The notes under the pieces: generated by a model
Database searches by the model: none
What the model was told of the DNA's origin: nothing
What the model saw: only the letters and a program-made list of their open reading frames with translations
Program-made: the position numbers and the translations under genes
Assembly (NCBI GenBank): GCA_963598415.1
Contig: CAVBUH010000047.1
Location: 124,001-188,000 of the forward strand
Direction: 5' to 3'
Length of the DNA stretch: 64,000 nt
Source: Colimorpha_A sp900556615
GTDB taxonomy: Bacteria > Bacillota > Clostridia > Oscillospirales > CAG-272
Shown here: in pieces, positions 51,890 to 59,194 of the stretch
How the letters are laid out: the number at the start of each line of letters is the position of its first letter
Position numbering within the stretch: position 1 is the first letter of the stretch

Positions 51890-51938
51890 AAAGCAAGATG
51901 TCTTCCCTGTTTGCAAAACAGTCGACATCTTGCTTTTA
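51890..51938 (+). terminator. Terminator after ftsZ
   Basis: AAGCAAGATGTC and GACATCTTGCTTTT form a 12-bp stem with an inner stem (CTGTTT/AAACAG) and a T run. Confidence 0.9.
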
Positions 51939-51962
51939 TTATACTTTTATTATATCAGAAGA

Positions 51963-52143
51963 TTAAGGCAATACCGCCGGTCGCACAGCTAACGCCTTTA
52001 TTGCGCATTTGCTTGCAGCTTTTCCCTCATACTTCACCAATTTCGTCGACAGAGGGAGGCGATCCTGCCTCCTCAATTTATATTGTTTGACGAAAAGTCC
52101 GGAGGCGCAGCTGCACAACAATCATTGCGTGGTATTGCCTTAA
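51963..52143 (-). repeat. R1 repeat, copy 10
   Basis: Inverted orientation, full length: TTAAGGCAATACCGCCGGTC at the left, ACTTCACCAATTTCGTCGAC in the middle, TTGCGTGGTATTGCCTTAA at the right. It lies between the ftsZ terminator and the 3' end of the YdcF gene. Confidence 0.92.
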
Positions 52144-52199
52144 ATTTTAAAATAGTCCTTCCCGCTCGGCCGACATCTCATACACGCGCCTTATATCAC

Positions 52200-52946
52200 T
52201 TATTTTCTTATAAGCCAAAGCTTAACTACCGCCGCACATTCACGTAAACACCTCATCGGAACCGTATACCATTCTATTTCGGAATGATAATGCGTACAAT
52301 TTATCCCCATATCTTCGGCAATTTTAACCGCTCTATATATGTGATACCCACTTGTAATCAAGGCTACTCTGTAACCGCTTTCGCCGCCGAAATACTCATC
52401 CAAGAGTTCCCTTGAGTTATAGAGATTGGTATAAGTCGAAACGGAAGCTTCTTCCCGAATGATTCTGTCAGCGCTTATTCCTTTTGCAATAAGATACTGC
52501 TCCATAGCAAATGCCTCTGTTACGGTTTCGCCGTTTCCCTGCCCTCCTGATACAACAATAATGGCGTTTGTATTTTTGCGGTAATATTCAACCGCTTTAT
52601 CAAGTCGGTTTGCAAGCTGTCTGCTTACCTGATCACCGTTGAGCCCTGCACCGAGTACTATAACTGCGTCTTCTGTAAAATCGGCGTTATCACGCTGTCC
52701 GTAAGCAGAAACATAGACTACCAATGAAGCAAATATAACCGATATCCCCAAAACAGCAGCAAACAGCCATTTAACGCTAAATAGCTTATCAAAATATTTT
52801 CCTGCAGCAATCAGAAAAATAGATATAATCCCGCACAAAATCAAACCAAAATTAAAATTCGAAACAAAAGGCATGACCGCTGTATATATCATTCCCAATA
52901 TTCCTATGATAATCAATACTATCGATGCTATATGTTTTATTTTCAT
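52200..52946 (-). CDS. YdcF/DUF218 family membrane protein
   Basis: A 248-residue protein with three N-terminal helices (about 5-25, 32-50, 59-82) and a DUF218 domain: DAVIVLGAGLNGDQVSRQLA, NAIIVVSGGQGNGETVTEAF, IIREEASVSTYTNLYNSREL and ALITSGYHIYRAV. Related proteins (SanA, ElyC) affect the envelope, but the biochemical function is not settled. ATG 52946 follows GGAGG; a TTG three bases upstream is also possible. It has its own promoter. Confidence 0.88.
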   Translation of the reverse strand: MKIKHIASIVLIIIGILGMIYTAVMPFVSNFNFGLILCGIISIFLIAAGKYFDKLFSVKWLFAAVLGISVIFASLVVYVSAYGQRDNADFTEDAVIVLGAGLNGDQVSRQLANRLDKAVEYYRKNTNAIIVVSGGQGNGETVTEAFAMEQYLIAKGISADRIIREEASVSTYTNLYNSRELLDEYFGGESGYRVALITSGYHIYRAVKIAEDMGINCTHYHSEIEWYTVPMRCLRECAAVVKLWLIRK

Positions 52947-53030
52947 CAATCCCGTCCTCCTCTTCTATACTGTGTATCCGTTACTCTTAAGGTGATACTG
53001 TGCGGCAATATAAATCTCTGAAGTGTTATA

Positions 53031-53059
53031 CTTATACCATACTTTTTACAATTTGTCAA
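53031..53059 (-). promoter_or_regulatory. Promoter of the YdcF gene
   Basis: On the minus strand TTGACA (53054-53059) and TATAAG (53031-53036) with a 17-base spacer. Confidence 0.8.
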
Positions 53060-53338
53060 CCGCATCGCAAGTTATCTGAACAAAATCTACAATAAACGGA
53101 GAAAATATTTTCATTAGGAGAGCAAGTTTGGAAAATCCTGTACCGTTTACGGTTCTGCTTCTTCACGCTTGTCCCTCACTCGTAACCGAACCCCTGCTTT
53201 CCACCATACTTTTTTATTTGAAGCGAAAGTAATTTAATCAGGGCTCAGTGGTAAGTTCTTTCCGACCATTCCGAAACAAGCTCCAAATGGACGCCTGCTA
53301 AACTGTTACTCATTTCCTTCCTCTGTAATTATCTAATT
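53060..53338. other. Spacer, no supported gene
   Basis: A 34-codon TTG frame (53128-53232) with GGAG upstream is present but has no supporting family resemblance. Otherwise nothing is seen. Confidence 0.3.
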
Positions 53339-53374
53339 ATATATTGAGAAAATGATGTAGTTTGTGATATAGTC
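53339..53374 (+). repeat. Island boundary repeat, left short part
   Basis: TATATTGAGAAAATGATG and TAGTTTGTGATATAGTC resemble 58965-59007 (TATATTGAGAAAAACAG, TAGTTTGCGATGTAGTC). Confidence 0.45.
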
Positions 53375-53444
53375 AGCTAACAAAAATACCCCGACAGAAC
53401 TTTTTGCCTCGTCAAGAAACTAACACACTATGAATAAACCGGAA

Positions 53445-53858
53445 TTAACAATCTAACTGCATTTGAATATGCGGAATTCCATCTTCCAAAAATTCCTCGG
53501 AAGTTTGATGAAATCCTATTTTTTCATACATCCGTCTCACATAAACCTGTGCTTCAATGGTAATTCTTTTCGCACGGAACTTGTCTTTTGCAACATCAAT
53601 TGCTGCAGCCACAATTTTGCTGCCAATACCACAGCGGCGTTTTACGGAAATTACACGACCGATAGAAAAATCCGAAAATGTCATTCCCTGTGGAAGAATC
53701 CGTGCGTATGCCTGAATTCCGTTTTCATCTTGCAGCCAAATATGATATGCCACTTTATCCGCTTCATCGATTTCCTGATAGGCGCATTTCTGTTCAACGA
53801 CAAACACTGATACTCGCAGCTTATAGATGTCATACAGTTCTTCTGTGCTTAATTCCAA
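53445..53858 (-). CDS. GNAT N-acetyltransferase, ElaA-like
   Basis: A 137-residue GNAT. FVVEQKCAYQEIDEADKVAY (about 19-38) and the acetyl-CoA site SVKRRCGIGSKIVAAAIDVA (about 71-90) match the ElaA branch; the substrate is unknown. The start is not clear. TTG 53858 has no good ribosome binding site, and similarity to ElaA proteins continues upstream (KHFLELSTEELY). GGAGGGG lies at about 53879-53885, but no standard start follows it in frame, so the 5' end may be rearranged. The gene lies inside the left boundary repeat of the island. Confidence 0.75.
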   Translation of the reverse strand: MELSTEELYDIYKLRVSVFVVEQKCAYQEIDEADKVAYHIWLQDENGIQAYARILPQGMTFSDFSIGRVISVKRRCGIGSKIVAAAIDVAKDKFRAKRITIEAQVYVRRMYEKIGFHQTSEEFLEDGIPHIQMQLDC

Positions 53859-53906
53859 AAAGTGTTTTACAACTAAATCCCCTCCGTATATGCATATCTG
53901 TTTAGT

Positions 53907-53941
53907 AAAAAGAGCGATGTCCGTAGTTCAGACACCGCCCT
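53907..53941 (-). terminator. Terminator downstream of the metG fragment
   Basis: On the minus strand AGGGCGGTGTC pairs with GACATCGCTCT (two G-U pairs) and is followed by TTTTTAC. Confidence 0.6.
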
Positions 53942-53964
53942 TATAAATCTTATTGAATCGCCTG

Positions 53965-54042
53965 AAATTATGCGATTTTTTTAGTCTCTGCACCGTTTTC
54001 TGCACCGATAAGTGTAAAATTTGATGTAAAGCTGTAAATTTT
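53965..54042 (+). repeat. Left direct repeat of the 54-59 kb island
   Basis: AAATTATGCGATTTTTTTAG, CTCTGCACCGTTTTCTGCAC and TTTGATGTAAAGCTGTAAAT closely match 59074-59148. The right copy, read on the minus strand, encodes LYTKFTPIGAKNGAETKK, a form I associate with C-termini of tyrosine integrases; this left copy is frameshifted. Confidence 0.7.
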
Positions 54043-54093
54043 GAGTTTTTTCAAAATGAATAACTTACCGTTTTTCAGGCAAAACGGTACATA

Positions 54094-54579
54094 TTAATAG
54101 AGCTTTGCACCGGCAGGAATGTGGCCATCAACCATCAGCAGATGAAGCTTTTCTTCGCCGTTTTCTTCGTGAACGGCGGAAATCAGCATACCGCAGGAAT
54201 CAATGCCCATCATCTTTCTCGGCGGGAGATTGGTGATAGCGATACAAGTCTTGCCAACCAGTTCTTCCGGCTCGTAATACTCGTGAATACCGCTCAAAAT
54301 GGTGCGGTCTGTGCCTGTTCCGTCGTCAAGAGAAAACTGTAGCAGCTTCTTGGACTTCGGTACTGCAACACATTCTTTCACCTTAACTGCTCTGAAATCA
54401 GACTTTGAAAATGTATCAAAATCGACTTCTTCCTCGAATAACGGCTCGATTTTCACCTTGGAGAAATCAAGCTTTTCAACTGCTTTAGCAGTTTGCTCAG
54501 CTTTACCGTCATTTGCATATGTCTCTTCTGCTTTAGAGCTTACACCATTTCCGCTTTTTGCACCATCAAGGGGTTTCAT
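54094..54579 (-). pseudogene. 3' fragment of metG (MetRS C-terminal tRNA-binding domain)
   Basis: A 161-residue frame covers only the C-terminal domain of Firmicutes methionyl-tRNA synthetase: linker, then FSKSDFRAVKVKECVAVPKS, SGIHEYYEPEELVGKTCIAI, NLPPRKMMGIDSCGM and a final PAGAKLY. The catalytic domain is absent, and ATG 54579 has no convincing ribosome binding site. It could be a stand-alone tRNA-binding protein, but the abrupt junction with integrase-like sequence at about 54580 makes a recombination fragment more likely. Confidence 0.7.
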
Positions 54580-54775
54580 TGTGGGGATTCGGACAGAAAC
54601 CCGGAATTATCGGGAATTATCAAGCATTTACGGGCATTTCGCAATAATAAAACCACACAAATAAAGTCATATCGAGAATTATCAAGAATTCCGGTGTGCT
54701 TATATTGGTGTAACTTTTGGTGTAAGGTGTAAGCTTGATATACCTGATTGCCCAACAAAGAAGCACATCTTTCAT
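54580..54775. other. Junction sequence with integrase-like repeats
   Basis: TTGGTGTAACTTTTGGTGTA and AGGTGTAAG (54709-54735) are reminiscent of the TGTAAA-rich boundary repeats. Several GGGAATTATCAAG-type short repeats occur (54611, 54672). No supported gene; likely an attachment-site or integrase 3' remnant. Confidence 0.4.
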
Positions 54776-54803
54776 ACAAAAACCACACGGCGGGCGTGTG
54801 GTT
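54776..54803 (-). terminator. Terminator of the GH127-like gene
   Basis: On the minus strand AACCACAC and GTGTGGTT pair around a seven-base loop and are followed by TTTGTATG, with the T run completed by the stem end. Confidence 0.75.
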
Positions 54804-54840
54804 GAGTTTAGTAAGAGATTTTTCAAAAAACGCGAAAGAT

Positions 54841-56655
54841 TTACTTTTTGACAAATGGCATTTCGGTCATTCTGAGCTTTGCACAGCCGTAGGGATAAAG
54901 TTCAACTGCTTCTGGGGCAGAGAGCGGCTCTGCCGATTCCGGAATTTTAGCGCATACGGTTTCGTAGCCGTCGGCTAAGCCCCAATTTATTTTGCAAACT
55001 TTTGCTTTGAGAATAATCGGCGGTTTGTTTTCGGAAAACGGATACTCGCCTATATCTCTGCGTTCCGCCTTAAATTCGTTTGCGGCAAAGGCATAATTAA
55101 AGCCGCTTTGCGGTATAAGCTCATAATCGCAATAGGGAAATTTTCTTTCAACGCCGTCGCGCGTGTATTCGAGCTTATGCTTTTCGTATTTTATCGGCAG
55201 CGAAAATACAAGCGAGCCGTAACGCACGGTGTGCAGGTTATAGGGGCGGTCCGTTAAAACGGGCCTTGCTTCAAAGGCTATTTCAATCAAAAGGTCACGG
55301 CAGGGCTTAATGTCAAATTTAAGCTCGTCCGCATTGCTCTTTTCGCCGTTTACTACGACATTTTCCGCAAATGACGGAATACGGATTTTAAATTCAAATT
55401 CGGTTTCGGAATTTACGGTATATTTAAAACTGTTTTTAAAGGGGTATTCGGTTTCAAGCTTTATATTAAAGCTGTCCGTTTTAAGCTCGGACGGCACGGG
55501 AACGGCGTTTATTATCGTGTTGCCGCTGTGCATAAATGCCGACAGCGCAAATTTCGGCCAGCCCTGGTTAAAGTTTGCGGTACAGCAACCGAAATTAGGC
55601 TCCAAGCCGAATATATGCGATTCGCTGCCGTTTGTTCTGAAAACAGGCTTTCCGGGGAATATCTCACAGGCTATTTGATTGCTCTGCTGAACGTATTGGT
55701 GAGTCCACATATCCTCGCTTATTGTAGCGGGCAGTGCGTTGAAAGCCGCAAGCTCCAGTAATTCCGCCCACTTTTTATCGCCCGTGTAGGCATAGAGCCA
55801 TTCATAGGAATACATAAGCTCCGTGACCGAACAAAGCTCCGTTCCCTGAATAGGACTTAACCCCGCAAGGCATTCGTCTCCCGTAAATGTCCCTACGGGC
55901 GTGCCGTTGTATTTTTTCAAAATGTCATATAAAGCGCCGGCGTTATCGGTATAATCCGCTTTGAAAATGTCGGCTGTTAAAGCCTCCGCTTTAAGCGCCA
56001 TTGCAATGTTTACGATATGAGTATCAAATCTCCAGCGGTTAAGCGGAGTTTTCCAAAGCTCGGTAAGTTCGTTGTAATCGGTGCCCTGATTTTTTAAGAT
56101 TTCCGCAAGCCCTAATAGCCAATCCTCGCGGAAATGCTCATAAGTGAATTTAATGGCTATAAATGTTTCATACCACCTGAATTTACCCCAATCAAAAAGT
56201 TTAATCTCGCCGCTTTGCAGTAATTCGTAATAGTTTTTAAGCACATTATATACAACATTCGGTATGCGTTCGTCCTTTGAGCACTCGTAATAAACAACCA
56301 ATACCTTTGTGATAAGCTGTATAGCCCAGGTGTCGTATTCGTTTCGTTTGCCGTCTGGGCAAGGGCATATCCAACCGTCGGGTCTTTGAGCGGTAATAAT
56401 TGCATCAATATATTTTTTTGAGCGGCGCTTCATATCTTCATTATCCAAAAGGAAGGCAAGCGGAATAAATCCGTCAAGCCAATAGGGAACCCGCTCCCAG
56501 CCCTCGCGTGTGCCGCCAATCCACGCGCTGTCGGCAATATCGGGCCACATTTTATCCAAATTTCCGCTGAGACCCTCCGCCTGTATTTCAAGCTGACGTT
56601 TAAACCAACCGAAGGGTTTAATTTCATTTGTTGTATAAAAGTTATATTTCTGCAT
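54841..56655 (-). CDS. GH127-like (DUF1680) glycoside hydrolase
   Basis: A 604-residue (alpha/alpha)6-barrel protein of the beta-L-arabinofuranosidase superfamily. YWLDGFIPLAFLLDN, the catalytic-Glu region GTELCSVTELMYSYEWLYAY, and the Cys pair NFGCCTANFNQGWPKF are present; GH127 uses a Cys nucleophile bound to zinc. There is no signal peptide, so it acts in the cytoplasm on imported oligosaccharides. The exact sugar cannot be assigned. It is divergent from an AraC regulator that probably controls it, and both lie within the island. Confidence 0.8.
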   Translation of the reverse strand: MQKYNFYTTNEIKPFGWFKRQLEIQAEGLSGNLDKMWPDIADSAWIGGTREGWERVPYWLDGFIPLAFLLDNEDMKRRSKKYIDAIITAQRPDGWICPCPDGKRNEYDTWAIQLITKVLVVYYECSKDERIPNVVYNVLKNYYELLQSGEIKLFDWGKFRWYETFIAIKFTYEHFREDWLLGLAEILKNQGTDYNELTELWKTPLNRWRFDTHIVNIAMALKAEALTADIFKADYTDNAGALYDILKKYNGTPVGTFTGDECLAGLSPIQGTELCSVTELMYSYEWLYAYTGDKKWAELLELAAFNALPATISEDMWTHQYVQQSNQIACEIFPGKPVFRTNGSESHIFGLEPNFGCCTANFNQGWPKFALSAFMHSGNTIINAVPVPSELKTDSFNIKLETEYPFKNSFKYTVNSETEFEFKIRIPSFAENVVVNGEKSNADELKFDIKPCRDLLIEIAFEARPVLTDRPYNLHTVRYGSLVFSLPIKYEKHKLEYTRDGVERKFPYCDYELIPQSGFNYAFAANEFKAERRDIGEYPFSENKPPIILKAKVCKINWGLADGYETVCAKIPESAEPLSAPEAVELYPYGCAKLRMTEMPFVKK

Positions 56656-56680
56656 AATTTCAGCTCCTTTTGATATATTT

Positions 56681-56740
56681 TATCACATTGTTTTTTATTA
56701 AAACATAGCTAATATCACATAATACATTGACAATATCACA
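56681..56740. promoter_or_regulatory. Three direct TATCACA boxes between GH127-like gene and araC-type gene
   Basis: TATCACA occurs at 56681, 56713 and 56734, all in the same orientation. Spacings of 32 and 21 bases correspond to three and two helical turns. The last two are embedded in AATATCACA copies. Direct repeats of this kind are typical AraC-family sites; the assignment to the adjacent regulator is inference. Confidence 0.6.
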
Positions 56741-56756
56741 CTATGTGGTATATAAT
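56727..56756 (+). promoter_or_regulatory. Promoter of the AraC-type gene
   Basis: TTGACA (56727-56732) and TATAAT (56751-56756) with an 18-base spacer. The -10 lies only ten bases before ATG 56767, so the mRNA would be nearly leaderless. One TATCACA box overlaps the spacer. Confidence 0.65.
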
Positions 56757-56766
56757 AAGAGCGGTG

Positions 56767-57534
56767 ATGATTTTGCAGGGAATTGATTTGGAAAAGCCTA
56801 TACGTTATCTTGCCGCCTCTCTGCGCTTTTTCAAAGAGGGGGAACATCATATAACGCGGTTTTGCGAAGATGATGTTTTGCTCCTTGTTTATGACGGCGT
56901 TTTGCGTTTTTCAGAAAACGGAGAGCAGTACGAGGTGTCGGCGGGGGAGTACTTCATTCAGCGGCGCGGAATGTATCAGGGCGGCGAAAGGGCAAGCGAT
57001 AAGCCTAAATATCTTTATGTTCATATGTTATCCGAGCATTGGGCGGAGGCGGGCAAAATTCTGCCGAGATGCGGCACGTTTGATTATTCGGTTCTCAAAG
57101 CGAATATTGAGGAAATGGACCGTTTTGCGCACGGTGACGCGCCGTATATTGCGAAAGCGGGCAAGCTTTACAATATTTTAAATTCTCTGTATTCCAAAAA
57201 GCCTGAAAAAACCTTGGCTACCGAAATATCCGATTATATTGCGAAAAACTGCTCCGAAAAAATAACCCTTGATGCGCTTTGCAAGGAATTTCATTTCAGC
57301 AAGAATCATATAATAAACATTTTCAAAAAAACCTACGGCATAACGCCGATAACATATCTGCAACAGCAGAGACTGCGAAAATCCGAGTATTTAACAGAAA
57401 CAACCTCGGATACGCTTGAAAGCATATCCGAGGCGAGCGGATTTAACAGCTATGCTTATTTTTATAAGCAATTTGTCCGTAAAAACGGTATTTCCCCCGA
57501 AAAATGGCGCGAGAATAAGCGATTGATAGAGTAA
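56767..57534 (+). CDS. AraC-family transcriptional regulator
   Basis: A 255-residue regulator with an N-terminal cupin-like sensor (about 10-110, YDGVLRFSENGEQYEVSAGE) and a C-terminal double helix-turn-helix (ITLDALCKEFHFSKNHIINI, then SISEASGFNSYAYFYKQFVR). ATG 56767 is used because an earlier in-frame ATG (56743) lies inside the promoter. It probably activates the divergent GH127-like gene through the TATCACA boxes. Base use (GC-rich third positions such as GCGGGC) differs from the dcw genes, consistent with island origin. Confidence 0.87.
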   Translation: MILQGIDLEKPIRYLAASLRFFKEGEHHITRFCEDDVLLLVYDGVLRFSENGEQYEVSAGEYFIQRRGMYQGGERASDKPKYLYVHMLSEHWAEAGKILPRCGTFDYSVLKANIEEMDRFAHGDAPYIAKAGKLYNILNSLYSKKPEKTLATEISDYIAKNCSEKITLDALCKEFHFSKNHIINIFKKTYGITPITYLQQQRLRKSEYLTETTSDTLESISEASGFNSYAYFYKQFVRKNGISPEKWRENKRLIE

Positions 57535-57774
57535 TGCGGAAAATTTATAATTTTGAACAACGGTATTTGTGTGCCGAGCGTGTCGATTTTCCGGCGCGCT
57601 CTTATTTTTATATTCGATTCCGGAATGATTTTAAATATGAAATATGTATCATGTAAAAAGTGATGCTTGTTTTTTATATGAAAAATCAAAAAATTCTATC
57701 TTTAATTGATTTGTGTATAATGATAGAATAATACAGGAAACAATATAAAATTTAACAAAAAGAGAAAAAGGTGT

Positions 57775-58992
57775 ATGCGAATGTCCGGAATTAAACATAT
57801 TAAACCACTGATGAGTGTGTTTCTGATGATTTTTATGACAGCGGCTGTTATTCTTGGCGGCAATTGTGTTTCTGCGGCGAGATATGCCGGAAGGGGAACA
57901 AAAAGCGATCCGTATCTTATTGAAACCGCAGAGCAATTGCAGGGAATGAACGATAATTTATCGGCACATTACAAGCTGAATAATACCATTGATTTATCGG
58001 GTTTGACATTTACTCCTATAGGGCATGAGGGAAATCCGTTTACCGGATCGTTTGTTTGTGATACAGACAGCGATGGCTTACCGAAATATGCAATTAAAAA
58101 TTTATCTGTAACTATCATAGGTGTTGAAAAATACGCAAATTATGTTGAGGGAAAAAACAAATGGCAGTCGGCACTATTCGGTGCAACCGACAATGCAACT
58201 GTCACAAATATAGCATTGCTTAATGTCAATATTAAAAACACAATTGAGGGAGAAAACTGGATGAATCCGGATTGGTCAATCAACCCCGGAATGGATGCCA
58301 TGGCTACTGCTGCATTGATTGGAATTGCCGAAAAAACGACAGTCACAGGATGTTTAGCTACCGGAACAATAGATTCACGTTCAAATCAAACAGCAGGACT
58401 TGTTGGAAGAGCCATAAAAAGTGTAATCTCAAAATGTTATACTTCTGTAACAATAAAGCAAACGGGACGTTGGGGTAACGGCGGATTTGTAGGATATTTA
58501 CTTGACGGAAGCAAAGCAACAGAATGTTTTTCGGAATCGGACTTTTTAAGCAGTGAATCGTCATCTGTCGGATTTGATGCCGGTAAGAATACTACAGGCG
58601 GCTTTATAGGCGGTTCGAGCGATAATTCGGTAATTGAAAACTGCTATTCCACGGGAAAGGTAGGAGACAACGGTGAAAGCTTTATCGGTTCAGAAGGAAA
58701 TCCGACGGTTAAAAATTGTTTTTCAACAGGAACCGTTGCAAATGCGACATCCGTTGTTGCGGGCAATAACAGCAATAACTGTTTTATTTTGAATAAAAGC
58801 GGATGCGTTCAGGATGATTTTAAGGCCGCAAGTATGTCAGAAATTAAAGCGGCATTTTCAAATAATAATGTTTGGAATGTTTCGGGTGAAATACCACAGT
58901 TGAAAAATGTTAAAAAAATCACCGATGTTTCGAAATATGTTCCGGTTGCGGGAGGACTCAGCGATATATTGAGAAAAACAGAATTGGTGTAG
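57775..58992 (+). CDS. Secreted GLUG-repeat protein, probably 3'-truncated
   Basis: A 405-residue protein with a signal peptide (about 1-35) and a beta-helix-like body containing GLUG-type repeats (TAGLVGRAIKSVISKCYTSV, TGGFIGGSSDNSVIENCYST). No anchor or catalytic motif. The last eight codons (ILRKTELV) lie in the right boundary repeat of the island, so the natural C-terminus was probably lost. GLUG proteins are thought to act at the cell surface. It follows the AraC gene by 240 bases with a strong ribosome binding site (AAAAAGG). Confidence 0.7.
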   Translation: MRMSGIKHIKPLMSVFLMIFMTAAVILGGNCVSAARYAGRGTKSDPYLIETAEQLQGMNDNLSAHYKLNNTIDLSGLTFTPIGHEGNPFTGSFVCDTDSDGLPKYAIKNLSVTIIGVEKYANYVEGKNKWQSALFGATDNATVTNIALLNVNIKNTIEGENWMNPDWSINPGMDAMATAALIGIAEKTTVTGCLATGTIDSRSNQTAGLVGRAIKSVISKCYTSVTIKQTGRWGNGGFVGYLLDGSKATECFSESDFLSSESSSVGFDAGKNTTGGFIGGSSDNSVIENCYSTGKVGDNGESFIGSEGNPTVKNCFSTGTVANATSVVAGNNSNNCFILNKSGCVQDDFKAASMSEIKAAFSNNNVWNVSGEIPQLKNVKKITDVSKYVPVAGGLSDILRKTELV

Positions 58993-59007
58993 TTTGCGAT
59001 GTAGTCC
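58965..59007 (+). repeat. Island boundary repeat, right short part
   Basis: Pairs with 53339-53374. It overlaps the end of the GLUG gene. Confidence 0.45.
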
Positions 59008-59020
59008 GAAAACTATGAGA

Positions 59021-59055
59021 AATGAAAGAAGCTCCTGAGAAGATGTAGCTTCTCA
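59021..59055. other. Strong hairpin near the right island boundary
   Basis: AGCTCCTGAGAAG and CTTCTCAGGAGCT pair perfectly (13 bp) with a six-base loop. On the minus strand a T/C-rich stretch follows, so weak termination is possible. Confidence 0.5.
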
Positions 59056-59073
59056 GGAGCTGTGTGAAACTCA

Positions 59074-59148
59074 AAATTATGCGATTTTTTAGTCTCTGCA
59101 CCGTTTTTAGCACCGATTGGTGTAAATTTGGTGTAAAGAGGTAAATTT
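59074..59148 (+). repeat. Right direct repeat of the 54-59 kb island
   Basis: Matches 53965-54042. On the minus strand it encodes LYTKFTPIGAKNGAETKK, an integrase-like C-terminus. It lies 46 bases downstream of the lysS stop codon. Confidence 0.7.
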
Positions 59149-59194
59149 ATTCAGTTTGGAAAGTCCCGAAACCCGCATAAACACTGGCTTTTTC

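Noticed and set aside
53128..53232. 34-codon TTG ORF with GGAG upstream
   Set aside because: Plausible signal, but too short and without any recognisable family; chance is likely.
4566..53883. 13-base identity CAACTAAATCCCC at 4565-4577 and about 53870-53882
   Set aside because: It corresponds to a ribosome-binding-site-like segment on the minus strand in both places; too short to claim recombination, though both are at scar regions.
54576..54854. 92-codon minus-strand ORF between the GH127-like gene and the metG fragment
   Set aside because: It crosses the GH127 terminator and the repeat-rich junction, and its text looks like out-of-frame integrase remnant.
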